DNA of 64,000 nucleotides from Niastella sp. OAS944 (GTDB lineage: Bacteria > Bacteroidota > Bacteroidia > Chitinophagales > Chitinophagaceae): positions 868,001 through 932,000 of the forward strand of contig JANUBW010000001.1 of the NCBI GenBank assembly GCA_024809215.1, given 5' to 3'. The position numbers and the translations under genes were made by a program. Below the pieces are notes generated by a model. It had not been told where the DNA came from and made no database searches. It saw only the letters and a list, made by a program, of their open reading frames with translations. Shown in pieces: positions 16,252 to 24,347 of the stretch (position 1 is the first letter of the stretch; each line of letters begins with the position of its first letter).

Positions 16252-18404
16252 CCTTTTTGCTGTACCTGGGAAAAGTAATGCTATGCTCTGGCATTTTGCT
16301 GGGCTATTACTGGCTCTTTTTACGCAACAAGCGCTTTCACCATTACAACCGTTTTTACCTGCAGGTTACTTTATTGGTATCGGTAGTATTGCCATTTCTA
16401 AGGATCCCGGTTTTAAACGAATCGCAAAATGCTGTAAACCAGGCGGTTTATCAAACCATTGAGGTGCTTACCGTAAATTATGGTGAGGGTGATGAGCTGG
16501 CAACAGCCCCCGGCCGGCTCACAAAGTTGTTTACGTTTGAAAATGCCTTGTACCTGTTTTATGCGTTAGGTATAGCCGTGCTTCTTTTCACGCTGGTTAA
16601 GTCGTTATTATATATAAGAAGAATTTCGAAAAAGTATCCTTATGAACGGGTTAGCGGACTCAAATTCTTTACCACCAGCGAGCCCGGTACGCCTTTCTCC
16701 TTTTTCAGATCAATTTTCTGGAACCACGAGCTGCCCTTTAACAGCCACGACGGGCAACAGATCTTTCGCCATGAGCTCTTCCATGTTCAGCAAAAACATT
16801 CAACCGATATTATTTTAACGGAAGTAGTAACCGCCTTTTTCTGGTTCAACCCTTTCTTTCATATCCTAAAAAAAGAACTAAAGGCCATTCATGAATTCCT
16901 GGCCGATCAATATGCCATCTCTAACAACGACCGCTACGCTTATGCTGAATTGCTTGTAATGCAAACCCTTAAAGCCAATCATGCATCCATTAGCAATTAC
17001 TTTTTTCAAAACCATATTAAACGACGTATAGCCATGATCACCAACAACCATTCGGCCAGGTACAGTTACGGCAGCCGCCTGATGGCCCTCCCCCTGTTAG
17101 CACTTCTTTTTTGCACCATTGCCCTGTATGCACAACGCACTAATAATTCGGGCAGAACTGTTTTTTACACCGGTGATGCTACCCCCCCATTGACCGTAGT
17201 AATTGATGCGGGCCACGGCGGCATTGATCCCGGGGTTACTGTAAATAACCTTACGGAAAAAGGTTTGGCGCTACAGATATGTAAAAAGATACAGGCGCTT
17301 GCCCCTGCTTATAACATAAAGGTGGTAATGACCCGTACCGACGACAATTTACCAGGTAATACTACCGTGGTCCATGACGGATTAAGAGCCCGGGTAGCAA
17401 TTGCAGAACAGGCTAAAGCCGACCTGTTTGTAGCTATACATATATCCGCAGCCGGTAATGGCAAAGAAATGAAAAATGATTTTTCGGGCTTTGAAGTATT
17501 TGTTTCGAGAAATGAAACCAGCCACTCCCCACTTTCAAGACAATATGGTTCGGCTGTTTTGCAGGAGTTAAGCAAACTTTATACAACTAATACTACCCTT
17601 AAGCAACGCACTAACATGGGAATATGGGTGCTCGATAAAACGCCCTGTGCCGCCATGTTGATTGAATGTGGTTATATGACCAATGAAAAAGACCTGGCAT
17701 TTATTAGCAAGAGCAGTAACCAGGAAGCCGTTGCCAAAAAGATACTGGAAGGCATTGCCAGCTCCAGAAACAACACGCCAGTAAATGCTGAAAGCGCGCC
17801 GGTAGCCGAACCTGTGTCGGCCGTTAAAACACCAGCTACCACCAACATAGTAACTCAAACAGCCAATGTTACTACCGACCCGGCTTTTGAACAAAATATG
17901 ATGAAGGCGTTGGAAAGAGCTGCGGAACGAAGCCATAAAAAAATGGTTACCTATCAACGGCCGGCTATCTTTTACCAGGAGGTACCCAAGCCAGCGATGG
18001 AAGCACCAGGGTTCGACCCCACAGACCCTGTTACACAAACATTATCACGTCATTTTTGTCGTGCAACCCGTTACCCTAATCAGGTGCTTACCAATAACAG
18101 CGAAGGGGTTGTATACTTTTCACTCTCTGTTGATGCCAATGGCAATATCGATAATCTGAAACTGTACGACCAGTCGCCGGCAGCGGCCAGCCAAATAAAG
18201 AAGATCACCGTTGTTGGCTATGCTCCTGACCCGGCAGTGGCTGCCACCCCCATTTCAAAAGAAGAAATTAATAATGTTTTGCAGAAAGAAATTATAAGAT
18301 CATGGGAAAAGAAACCCGATCTGTCGGGACTTAACCCAAAATCAACACCTTACTTTTTCAAAGTACAATGGGTGATTGAGCCAAAGCGGGTTCTCACTAC
18401 TTAA
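16248..18404 (+). CDS. M56 (BlaR1-type) peptidase fused to Amidase_3 and a TonB-like C-terminus
   Basis: A 718-residue membrane protein with three modules. Residues 1-296 are a BlaR1-like M56 peptidase: membrane segments at about 3-25, 36-56, 98-123 and 276-296, the zinc motif HELFH at 175-179 and a third ligand/acid at HEFLAD (Glu216). Residues about 312-505 form an N-acetylmuramoyl-L-alanine amidase (Amidase_3) with all four usual residues: His323 (DAGHGG), Glu337, His398 (AIHIS) and Glu473 (IECGY). Residues about 600-715 resemble the TonB C-terminal domain (YPNQVLTNNSEGVVYFSLSVD). After the fourth helix the amidase would face the periplasm. In classic BlaR1 that place holds a penicillin-binding sensor. 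It is coupled to the blaI-type gene, so the likely role is cell-wall sensing and control of the repressor. The modules are visible; the circuit is inferred. Confidence 0.88.
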   Translation: MTFLLYLGKVMLCSGILLGYYWLFLRNKRFHHYNRFYLQVTLLVSVVLPFLRIPVLNESQNAVNQAVYQTIEVLTVNYGEGDELATAPGRLTKLFTFENALYLFYALGIAVLLFTLVKSLLYIRRISKKYPYERVSGLKFFTTSEPGTPFSFFRSIFWNHELPFNSHDGQQIFRHELFHVQQKHSTDIILTEVVTAFFWFNPFFHILKKELKAIHEFLADQYAISNNDRYAYAELLVMQTLKANHASISNYFFQNHIKRRIAMITNNHSARYSYGSRLMALPLLALLFCTIALYAQRTNNSGRTVFYTGDATPPLTVVIDAGHGGIDPGVTVNNLTEKGLALQICKKIQALAPAYNIKVVMTRTDDNLPGNTTVVHDGLRARVAIAEQAKADLFVAIHISAAGNGKEMKNDFSGFEVFVSRNETSHSPLSRQYGSAVLQELSKLYTTNTTLKQRTNMGIWVLDKTPCAAMLIECGYMTNEKDLAFISKSSNQEAVAKKILEGIASSRNNTPVNAESAPVAEPVSAVKTPATTNIVTQTANVTTDPAFEQNMMKALERAAERSHKKMVTYQRPAIFYQEVPKPAMEAPGFDPTDPVTQTLSRHFCRATRYPNQVLTNNSEGVVYFSLSVDANGNIDNLKLYDQSPAAASQIKKITVVGYAPDPAVAATPISKEEINNVLQKEIIRSWEKKPDLSGLNPKSTPYFFKVQWVIEPKRVLTT

Positions 18405-18432
18405 ATAAAGAATTTGATATATAATTTTTTTG

Positions 18433-18464
18433 GACCATTTGCCCCTTTGCAAATGGTCTTTTTA
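18433..18464 (+). terminator. Rho-independent terminator after the M56-amidase gene
   Basis: GACCATTTGC (18433-18442) pairs perfectly with GCAAATGGTC (18449-18458) across a 6-nt loop, followed by a T run. It ends the two-gene repressor/sensor unit. Confidence 0.85.
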
Positions 18465-18604
18465 ATTGCACCTTCTGTACACACTGCATTTCTTGAAAGT
18501 TTCGTATAAATTTTTACAAATTTTATACAGGATTTTATCTAGCTTTCCCGCTTAAATAAAAACCGGCAAAAACCAGCAAGCGGAAATTTTACCCTTCAAT
18601 CATC

Positions 18605-19354
18605 ATGTTAAAGAAAGAACGACAAGCTTACATTTTACACCAGGTGAACCTGCACAATAAAGTGATGTCATCGAACCTGAGCAGGGATATGAATGTATCG
18701 GAAGATACCATTCGGCGCGACCTGCAGGAACTGGCCGATGAGGGGAAGATCATAAAGGTCCATGGCGGCGCATTATCACATTCGTTTAGCCAGGTGCATT
18801 ATTCAACCAGTCATATATACTCGCACGATCACAAAAAGACCATAGCCCGTAAAGCCGCATCGCTTATACATGACGGCATGTTTGTGCTTACAACCGGTGG
18901 CACCACCATTATTGAACTGGCAAAAGCATTACCGCCCCGGTTAAAGGCAACATTTGTTTCGCCCAGTATTCCTGCTATTTTGGAATATATGCAGCACCCA
19001 TCGGTTGATGTTATTGCCATTGGCGATAAAGTATCTAAAAATTCCAAAATAACTACCGGCGGCGAAGCCATTACGCAAATAAAAAGAATACGCGCCGATC
19101 TGTGTTTTTTAGGGGTAAATGCCATTAGCCTGAAAGATGGCATTACCGATAGCGACTGGGATGTGGTGCAGTTGAAAAAAGCCATGGTTGAATCGTCGCA
19201 AAAAGTGGTATGCCTTAGCATTGCCGAAAAGATAAACAGCCTGCAGCCAATACATATTTGTGATATTAGTAAAATACATATGCTCATTACCGAACTGCCA
19301 CCCGATGATCCTATTTTGAAACCTTATAGAGATGCGGGGATAGAAGTTCTTTAG
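18605..19354 (+). CDS. DeoR-family transcriptional regulator
   Basis: A 249-residue regulator. The N-terminal HTH (about 1-57) has LSRDMNVSEDTIRRDLQELADEGKI, the DeoR signature, followed by VHGGAL. The C-terminal sensor domain (about 75-235) has TTGGTTIIELA, a phosphosugar-binding loop, and ends with a segment containing SIAEKI. DeoR members usually repress sugar catabolic genes and are released by a phosphorylated sugar. No sugar gene is adjacent; the next gene, purM, is convergent. The target is therefore unknown. Confidence 0.9.
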   Translation: MLKKERQAYILHQVNLHNKVMSSNLSRDMNVSEDTIRRDLQELADEGKIIKVHGGALSHSFSQVHYSTSHIYSHDHKKTIARKAASLIHDGMFVLTTGGTTIIELAKALPPRLKATFVSPSIPAILEYMQHPSVDVIAIGDKVSKNSKITTGGEAITQIKRIRADLCFLGVNAISLKDGITDSDWDVVQLKKAMVESSQKVVCLSIAEKINSLQPIHICDISKIHMLITELPPDDPILKPYRDAGIEVL

Positions 19355-19377
19355 CAAATTCGGATATTCATAAATCG

Positions 19378-19447
19378 CAAAAGCCCAAAGTCTACAGCCT
19401 GCATTTTCTGCATTTGGCTTTAGGCTTTGGGCTTTTAGCTTTAGGCT
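19378..19447. repeat. 7-bp word array at a convergent junction (family E)
   Basis: Left arm 19378-19402 (AAAGCCC, AAAGTCT) and right arm 19410-19447 (GGCTTTA, GGCTTTG, GCTTTTA, GGCTG) are inverted to each other around TGCATTTTCTGCA. It uses the same word family as 12128-12327. It fills the gap between the DeoR and purM stops and may terminate both transcripts. Confidence 0.8.
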
Positions 19448-19453
19448 GTTTTA

Positions 19454-20617
19454 TTAATAAACGATCTCTTCGTCGCCTACTTTAAGGATCAGTTCTTTTT
19501 TATCGCTTGCTTCAACGCGGCCAACGATCTGTGCTTCTATACCCAGTTTTTTAGCTGCATCGATGAACAGCGGGGCAGAAGCCGCATCGGTAAACAGTTC
19601 AAGACGGTGGCCCATATTGAACACCTGGTACATTTCGCGATTGTTTGAACCAGATGCTTTTTGAATTATCTGGAAGATAACAGGCGGTTCAAACAGATTA
19701 TCCTTAATAACCCTGAAATTACCGGGCAGGTATTTCATACATTTTGTTTGTCCGCCCCCGCTGCAATGAATAAGACCATGAATGGCTTCAAAGTAATTCT
19801 CAAAGAACTCATTCAATAATGGCGCATACGTACGGGTGGGCGATAATAACAATTTGCCGACCTGATGTTTTTCGGCACCTACCGTATCGGTAAGGCGGTG
19901 GGGTCCTATATATACTACGTTATCGGCAAGGCCGTTCTCGTATGATTCTTTATATTCCTGAGCGTAAAACTTGCTTAATACATCGTGGCGGGCGCTGGTT
20001 AACCCATTGCTGCCAATACCGCTGTTGTATTCGGTTTCATAAACGGTTTGCCCAAAACTGCTAAACCCAACAATTACGTCACCGGCCTGAATTTTTTCAT
20101 TGGTCACCAGGCGGTTCTTTGGCCAGCGGGCCGTCATGGTACCGTTAACAGCAATGGTGCGTACTACATCGCCTACATCGGCCGTTTCGCCACCGAGGTA
20201 ATGGATGTTTACATTGAATTTTTTTAGTTCATCGAACAACTCCTGGGTACCGTTGATCACGGTTTCCAGCACGTCGCCGGTTACCAGTAATTTATTGCGG
20301 TCGATGGTTGAGGAAAACAACAAATTATCAGTTATACCCACACATAACAGGTCGTCGAGGTTCATAACCACGGCGTCCTGGGCAATACCTTTCCATACGT
20401 TCAGGTCGCCGGTTTCTTTCCAGTACAAATAAGCCAGAATGCTTTTTGTGCCGGCGCCGTCGGCGTGCATTACATTCACCCAATCGTTATTACCGGTAAG
20501 AAAATCGGGGTATATTTTGCAGAAGGCATGGGGATACAAGCCTTTATCGAGTTTTTCCGTAGCCTTATGAACTTCTTCTTTCTGGGCAGAAACACCCCGT
20601 TGTGAATATAAACTCAT
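19454..20617 (-). CDS. purM: Phosphoribosylformylglycinamidine cyclo-ligase
   Basis: A 387-residue AIR synthetase (purine synthesis step 5: FGAM + ATP to AIR). It begins MSLYSQRGVSA, and HADGAGTKS and the following IAQDAVVMNLDDLLCVG form the ATP/substrate loop of the PurM fold. GLIHCSGGGQTKCMKY lies in the C-terminal domain. It is somewhat longer than the roughly 345 residues of enterobacterial PurM, in line with a divergent Bacteroidota subtype. It is a single gene, convergent with the DeoR regulator and divergent from ribF. Confidence 0.9.
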   Translation of the reverse strand: MSLYSQRGVSAQKEEVHKATEKLDKGLYPHAFCKIYPDFLTGNNDWVNVMHADGAGTKSILAYLYWKETGDLNVWKGIAQDAVVMNLDDLLCVGITDNLLFSSTIDRNKLLVTGDVLETVINGTQELFDELKKFNVNIHYLGGETADVGDVVRTIAVNGTMTARWPKNRLVTNEKIQAGDVIVGFSSFGQTVYETEYNSGIGSNGLTSARHDVLSKFYAQEYKESYENGLADNVVYIGPHRLTDTVGAEKHQVGKLLLSPTRTYAPLLNEFFENYFEAIHGLIHCSGGGQTKCMKYLPGNFRVIKDNLFEPPVIFQIIQKASGSNNREMYQVFNMGHRLELFTDAASAPLFIDAAKKLGIEAQIVGRVEASDKKELILKVGDEEIVY

Positions 20618-20646
20618 TTTTTAATTTGAAGGGGCAAAGGTAATAA

Positions 20647-20757
20647 AAGTTCTAAGTTCTTAGTTCTTAGTTCCCGATTCGTTTTGAGGCACCGGATTGG
20701 CTTGAGCCTGCGCAAAAAACGGGACTTAAAACTTAAAACCTAAAACTTAGAACTTCG
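20647..20757. repeat. 7-bp word array, inverted pair, in the purM/ribF divergent gap (family G)
   Basis: Left arm 20647-20675: AAGTTCT, AAGTTCT, TAGTTCT, TAGTTCC. Right arm 20719-20755: GGGACTTA, AAACTTA, AAACCTA, AAACTTA, GAACTT. Both have a 7-bp period, and the inner ends (TTCCCG and CGGGAC) can close the stem. The array ends 24 nt before the ribF ATG. Confidence 0.85.
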
Positions 20758-20780
20758 TATTGTATTTTCGCACCGCATTT

Positions 20781-21776
20781 ATGAAAGTTTACTTTTCAAC
20801 AGAAACCATTCCGGCCTTTAAAAAGGCTGTAGTTACGATAGGCACATTTGATGGGGTGCATACCGGCCACAAAAGCATTTTGGAGCAGCTAAAACGGGAA
20901 GCCGTGCGTATTGGCGGCGAAACTGTTATCATTACTTTTCACCCCCACCCCCGAAAAGTGATCGTTAGCGGCCAGCCGGCCATTCACCTCATTAATACCA
21001 TCGACGAAAAAATTGAGCTGCTGCATAAAAACGGCATCGATCACCTGGTGGTAGTACCTTTTACCGATGATTTTTCGCAACAAAGCCCTGAAGCGTATAT
21101 CGAAAAATTCCTGGTTGAGAAATTCCATCCACACACAGTTATCATAGGTTACGACCATCGCTTTGGCCGCAACCGACTGGGCGATTATAAGCTGCTGGAA
21201 GCCTACAGCACTAAGCTTGGCTTTAACCTGATGGAAATACCCGCCCACGTTATAAACGACAATACCGTAAGCTCAACCCGCATTCGCGAAGCCGTTTTAC
21301 ATGGCAATACCGATGTGGCCAATACCCTGCTGGGCTACGATTTCTTTTTTGAAGGCACTGTTGTAGATGGTAATAAGCTGGGGCGCACACTGGGTTACCC
21401 TACCGCCAATTTGCGTATTGAAAATTTGGAGAAGCTTATTCCCGGTAATGGCATTTATGCAGTTGAACTGGAAATAAGAAACAGAAAAGATGATCCTAAA
21501 GTTAGTAGTCAACGTTCAGATGTATATGCTCCTGCTCTTATAGAATACCCCCGGCTGAAAGGTATGATGAGCATTGGCATTCGCCCAACCATTGGCGGCA
21601 CCGATCGCGTTATTGAAGTAAACATCTTTGACTTCAGCGAAGATATTTATGGCGCAACCCTACGGGTATACATAAAAAAATATTTACGCAGCGAGGTTAA
21701 GTTCAATGGGCTCGATGCTTTGGTTGAACAACTGGCTAAAGACAAAGTTGATAGCCTGAAGGTATTAGGTGAATAA
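20781..21776 (+). CDS. ribF: Bifunctional riboflavin kinase / FAD synthetase
   Basis: A 331-residue enzyme that phosphorylates riboflavin to FMN and adenylylates FMN to FAD. The N-terminal nucleotidyltransferase has VTIGTFDGVHTGHKS (about 15-29) and later SSTRIREA. The C-terminal riboflavin kinase domain has LGRTLGYPTANL. An insertion of about 20 residues around RKDDPKVSSQRSD sits within the kinase domain before MMSIGIRPT. I chose the ATG at 20781; an upstream TTG (20760) lies at the edge of the repeat array and overlaps a -7-like TATTTTCG. Confidence 0.94.
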   Translation: MKVYFSTETIPAFKKAVVTIGTFDGVHTGHKSILEQLKREAVRIGGETVIITFHPHPRKVIVSGQPAIHLINTIDEKIELLHKNGIDHLVVVPFTDDFSQQSPEAYIEKFLVEKFHPHTVIIGYDHRFGRNRLGDYKLLEAYSTKLGFNLMEIPAHVINDNTVSSTRIREAVLHGNTDVANTLLGYDFFFEGTVVDGNKLGRTLGYPTANLRIENLEKLIPGNGIYAVELEIRNRKDDPKVSSQRSDVYAPALIEYPRLKGMMSIGIRPTIGGTDRVIEVNIFDFSEDIYGATLRVYIKKYLRSEVKFNGLDALVEQLAKDKVDSLKVLGE

Positions 21777-21778
21777 TG

Positions 21779-21848
21779 TAGTTGTTCAGTTATTCAGTTG
21801 TTCAGTTCGGAGTTAACTTACAAACTCAATAACTGAATAACTTACGAA
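21779..21848. repeat. 8-bp word array at a convergent junction (family D)
   Basis: Left arm AGTTGTTC, AGTTATTC, AGTTGTTC, AGTTCGG; right arm AACTCAAT, AACTGAAT, AACTTACG, AACTAAT. The 8-bp period is clear in both and the arms are inverted. The last word contains the TAG stop of holA. This is the same family as 10841-10973 and part of 39459-39690. Confidence 0.85.
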
Positions 21849-22847
21849 CTAATTCACCATCTTCACAACCATTTCTTTTAGTAAAGAAGCATCTGAAGAA
21901 CCTATATCATTAACACCTATACTACGCAGGTTGTAATGATGCAATAACAACAACGCTTTTTCAACACCGTTATATCCATAATTGCGGGCAACCAGTAAAT
22001 AGTCTTTAACAAACCATGCATTTACACCAATGTTGGCAGCAATGGTTTTGTCGTCTTTGGCGCTTTGACCAAAGATCATATACGTTTTACTGAACAGGTT
22101 GTATAATGTAGGTAATACCAATTGTATAGGTGCTGCCTTGGGATTTGCTTCAAAATATTGAATAATACGCATGGCTTTGGGCAGGTCTTTTGCCGCCATG
22201 GCCGATTGCAGTTCAAAAGGATTGTATTCCTTGCTTACCCCAACATATTTTTCAATATCATCTTCAGTAATGTTGGTGCGGGTGCCAAGGTTCACCAGCA
22301 TTTTGTCTATTTCATTATCAATGCGGCTAAGGTCATTACCTATATGATCAACCAGTAACAACACGCCTTTTTGTGAAATAGTATACCCTTTACTTTTTAC
22401 CAGTTCATTGGTCCAGTCGGGTAATGCATTATCGTACATTTTTTTTGTAGTAAACAATTCTGCTTTTGTTTTAAGCAGTTTTGCCAGCTGTGTACGGCCG
22501 TCTACTTTCTTTTCTTTGTACGATACCACAAAAATTGTTGATGATAAAGGCTGCGAAATATACGATTCCAATTTGTCGATATCACGCATATGTTGCGCTT
22601 CCTTTAGTAAAACTACCTGTCGTTCTGCGAACATAGGGTATCGCTTACATGCGTTTATTACTTGTGTCCAGTCGGCATCTCTACCATAGAACACCGTTAA
22701 ATTAAATCCGGCTTCAGACTCCGTTAAAATGTTATGCTCGGCATAATGCACAATTTTATCGATAAAATAGTCCTCTTCGCCTTCAAGCCAATAAACAGGT
22801 TTAAACAGCTTTTTCTTCCAGTCGGATATAATTTTTTCTACAGACAT
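21849..22847 (-). CDS. holA: DNA polymerase III subunit delta
   Basis: A 332-residue clamp-loader subunit that opens the sliding clamp. The opening ...KPVYWLEGEEDYFIDKIV is the HolA N-terminus, with FYGRDADWTQVINACKRYPMFAERQVVLLKEA the degenerate AAA+ module. The C-terminal collar helices end in HHYNLRSIGVND. As usual for delta, no intact Walker A motif is present. The gene stands alone; its stop codon lies in a repeat array. Confidence 0.9.
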   Translation of the reverse strand: MSVEKIISDWKKKLFKPVYWLEGEEDYFIDKIVHYAEHNILTESEAGFNLTVFYGRDADWTQVINACKRYPMFAERQVVLLKEAQHMRDIDKLESYISQPLSSTIFVVSYKEKKVDGRTQLAKLLKTKAELFTTKKMYDNALPDWTNELVKSKGYTISQKGVLLLVDHIGNDLSRIDNEIDKMLVNLGTRTNITEDDIEKYVGVSKEYNPFELQSAMAAKDLPKAMRIIQYFEANPKAAPIQLVLPTLYNLFSKTYMIFGQSAKDDKTIAANIGVNAWFVKDYLLVARNYGYNGVEKALLLLHHYNLRSIGVNDIGSSDASLLKEMVVKMVN

Positions 22848-23107
22848 GTATACGATTATCGTGGTTTAAACTTTGCAATATTACCACAAAAAAAGCTGTG
22901 ACATATAACGAATTATGAACAACTGTAACACAATACAATACTAACCTTCAGCGTTCTTGCCGCACTTGTGGAAGCGCTATTTATAAAATTCTGGCACGGT
23001 TTTGGAAAAACCCATATGCGAAACCCAGTAACTGAGTAACTAACCCAATAATTCAAAAGAATACTGAACCCGATTTCATAACCTTTCAAAATAAACATAC
23101 ACTTATT

Positions 23108-24085
23108 ATGAGTACAACCAATTATCCATCAGCTAGCCCCCAAGGTGCACCCCCAAAACGTGATTCAAAGAACCTGATCATCGGTTTATTAGCCGTAGGT
23201 ATACTGGGTACATGGGGATACTTTTTATGGGACAAAAACAAGTCTGATCAAAAGATCACTCAACTGCAAACACAATATGTGGCTGTAGATTCTTCAAAGA
23301 ATGAGTTACAAAAAAGCTTTGATGCCGCTTTAACCCGTTTGGATTCTTTAACCGGTTATAACAACGAACTGGAAGGAAAAGTAAACGACAAAACCAGCGA
23401 AATCACAAAGCTGAAAGGACAGATCGGAAGCATCCTGAAAAAACAACGTTTGTCTGAAGGTGAAAAGAAAAAAGCGCAAGCTTTGATCGGCGAACTGAAC
23501 GACAAGATCGCTAACCTGGAAGCTGAAGTTGCCCGTTTAACTCAGGAAAATCAAACGCTGACTACTGAAAAAACTCAGTTAACAGCAGACAAAGAAAAGC
23601 TGACAGCAGATCTTACTACTACTACTGCTCAAAAAGATGAGCTGGCTGGTAAAGTAGATATCGCTTCTACACTCAACGCATCTAACATCTCTGTAACTCC
23701 TGTTAACGAGAAAAAAGGTGGCAAAGAGTCAGAAACTACTTCTGCAAAGAAAGTTGACAAACTGGTTATCGCAATGGATGTTGCTAACCGTATCGCTCAA
23801 ACAGGTTCTACTGATGTATACGTTTGCATCACTGGTCCTGATGGCCAACCAATCGCTGTAGAAGCTTTAGGTTCTGGTAAATTCACTACTCGTGAAGAAG
23901 GCGAAAAACTTTTCACTGCAAAAGTTCCTGTTGATTTCGAACAAGGTAAATCTAAACACGTAGAATTTGCCTGGAAACAAAACAGCGCTTTCAAACAAGG
24001 TAACTACAAGATCGAAGTATACCACAATGGTTTCAAGATCGGCGAAGCTACCCGTTCACTGAAAAAAGGTGGCATCTTCGGATAA
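23108..24085 (+). CDS. Single-pass coiled-coil protein, probably highly expressed
   Basis: A 325-residue protein I do not recognise by name. Residues 22-42 form one membrane helix (NLIIGLLAVGILGTWGYFLW) with a basic patch before it. Residues about 48-190 are a long charged heptad-like coiled coil. Residues about 215-325 form a compact domain with DVYVCITGPDGQP and a motif of the type YHNGFKIGE. The codons are strongly biased to GGT, GCT, ATC and AAC-rich choices, unlike neighbouring genes, which suggests high expression. A terminator follows. It may be an inner-membrane protein with a large periplasmic region; the role is unknown. Confidence 0.75.
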   Translation: MSTTNYPSASPQGAPPKRDSKNLIIGLLAVGILGTWGYFLWDKNKSDQKITQLQTQYVAVDSSKNELQKSFDAALTRLDSLTGYNNELEGKVNDKTSEITKLKGQIGSILKKQRLSEGEKKKAQALIGELNDKIANLEAEVARLTQENQTLTTEKTQLTADKEKLTADLTTTTAQKDELAGKVDIASTLNASNISVTPVNEKKGGKESETTSAKKVDKLVIAMDVANRIAQTGSTDVYVCITGPDGQPIAVEALGSGKFTTREEGEKLFTAKVPVDFEQGKSKHVEFAWKQNSAFKQGNYKIEVYHNGFKIGEATRSLKKGGIFG

Positions 24086-24109
24086 TCACTGCTGATACAA
24101 TATTAAAAA

Positions 24110-24140
24110 GTCCCTCGATTCATATCGGGGGATTTTTTTT
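24110..24140 (+). terminator. Rho-independent terminator after the coiled-coil gene
   Basis: CCCTCGAT and ATCGGGGG form a stem over a short loop, followed by at least eight T residues. Confidence 0.8.
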
Positions 24141-24179
24141 TGCAGTATAGCGAATGCAACAAAACATCGGGAAATACAG

Positions 24180-24343
24180 GAGTTGAAAAGTTGATGGAGT
24201 TGATAGAGATTAATTGACAAGGGGAAAGGCAAGTAGTAAGTGAGAAGTGGCTAGTGGGAATGCAAGTTAACGAGTTAACTTGTTGACGAGGAATTACAGG
24301 AGAAGTGTTGTCGCCAGAACTAAAAACTAAAAACTAAAAACTG
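24180..24343. repeat. Composite word array at a convergent junction
   Basis: Several word types follow each other: GTTGATGGA-like words (inverse of the rnr-side array at 3443), then AAGTAGT/AAGTGAG/AAGTGGC with a 7-bp period, then AAGTTAACG/AGTTAACTT, then four AAACTAA words every 7 bp at about 24319-24343. It abuts the stop of the 1170-residue protein gene. Confidence 0.75.
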
Positions 24344-24347
24344 CATC

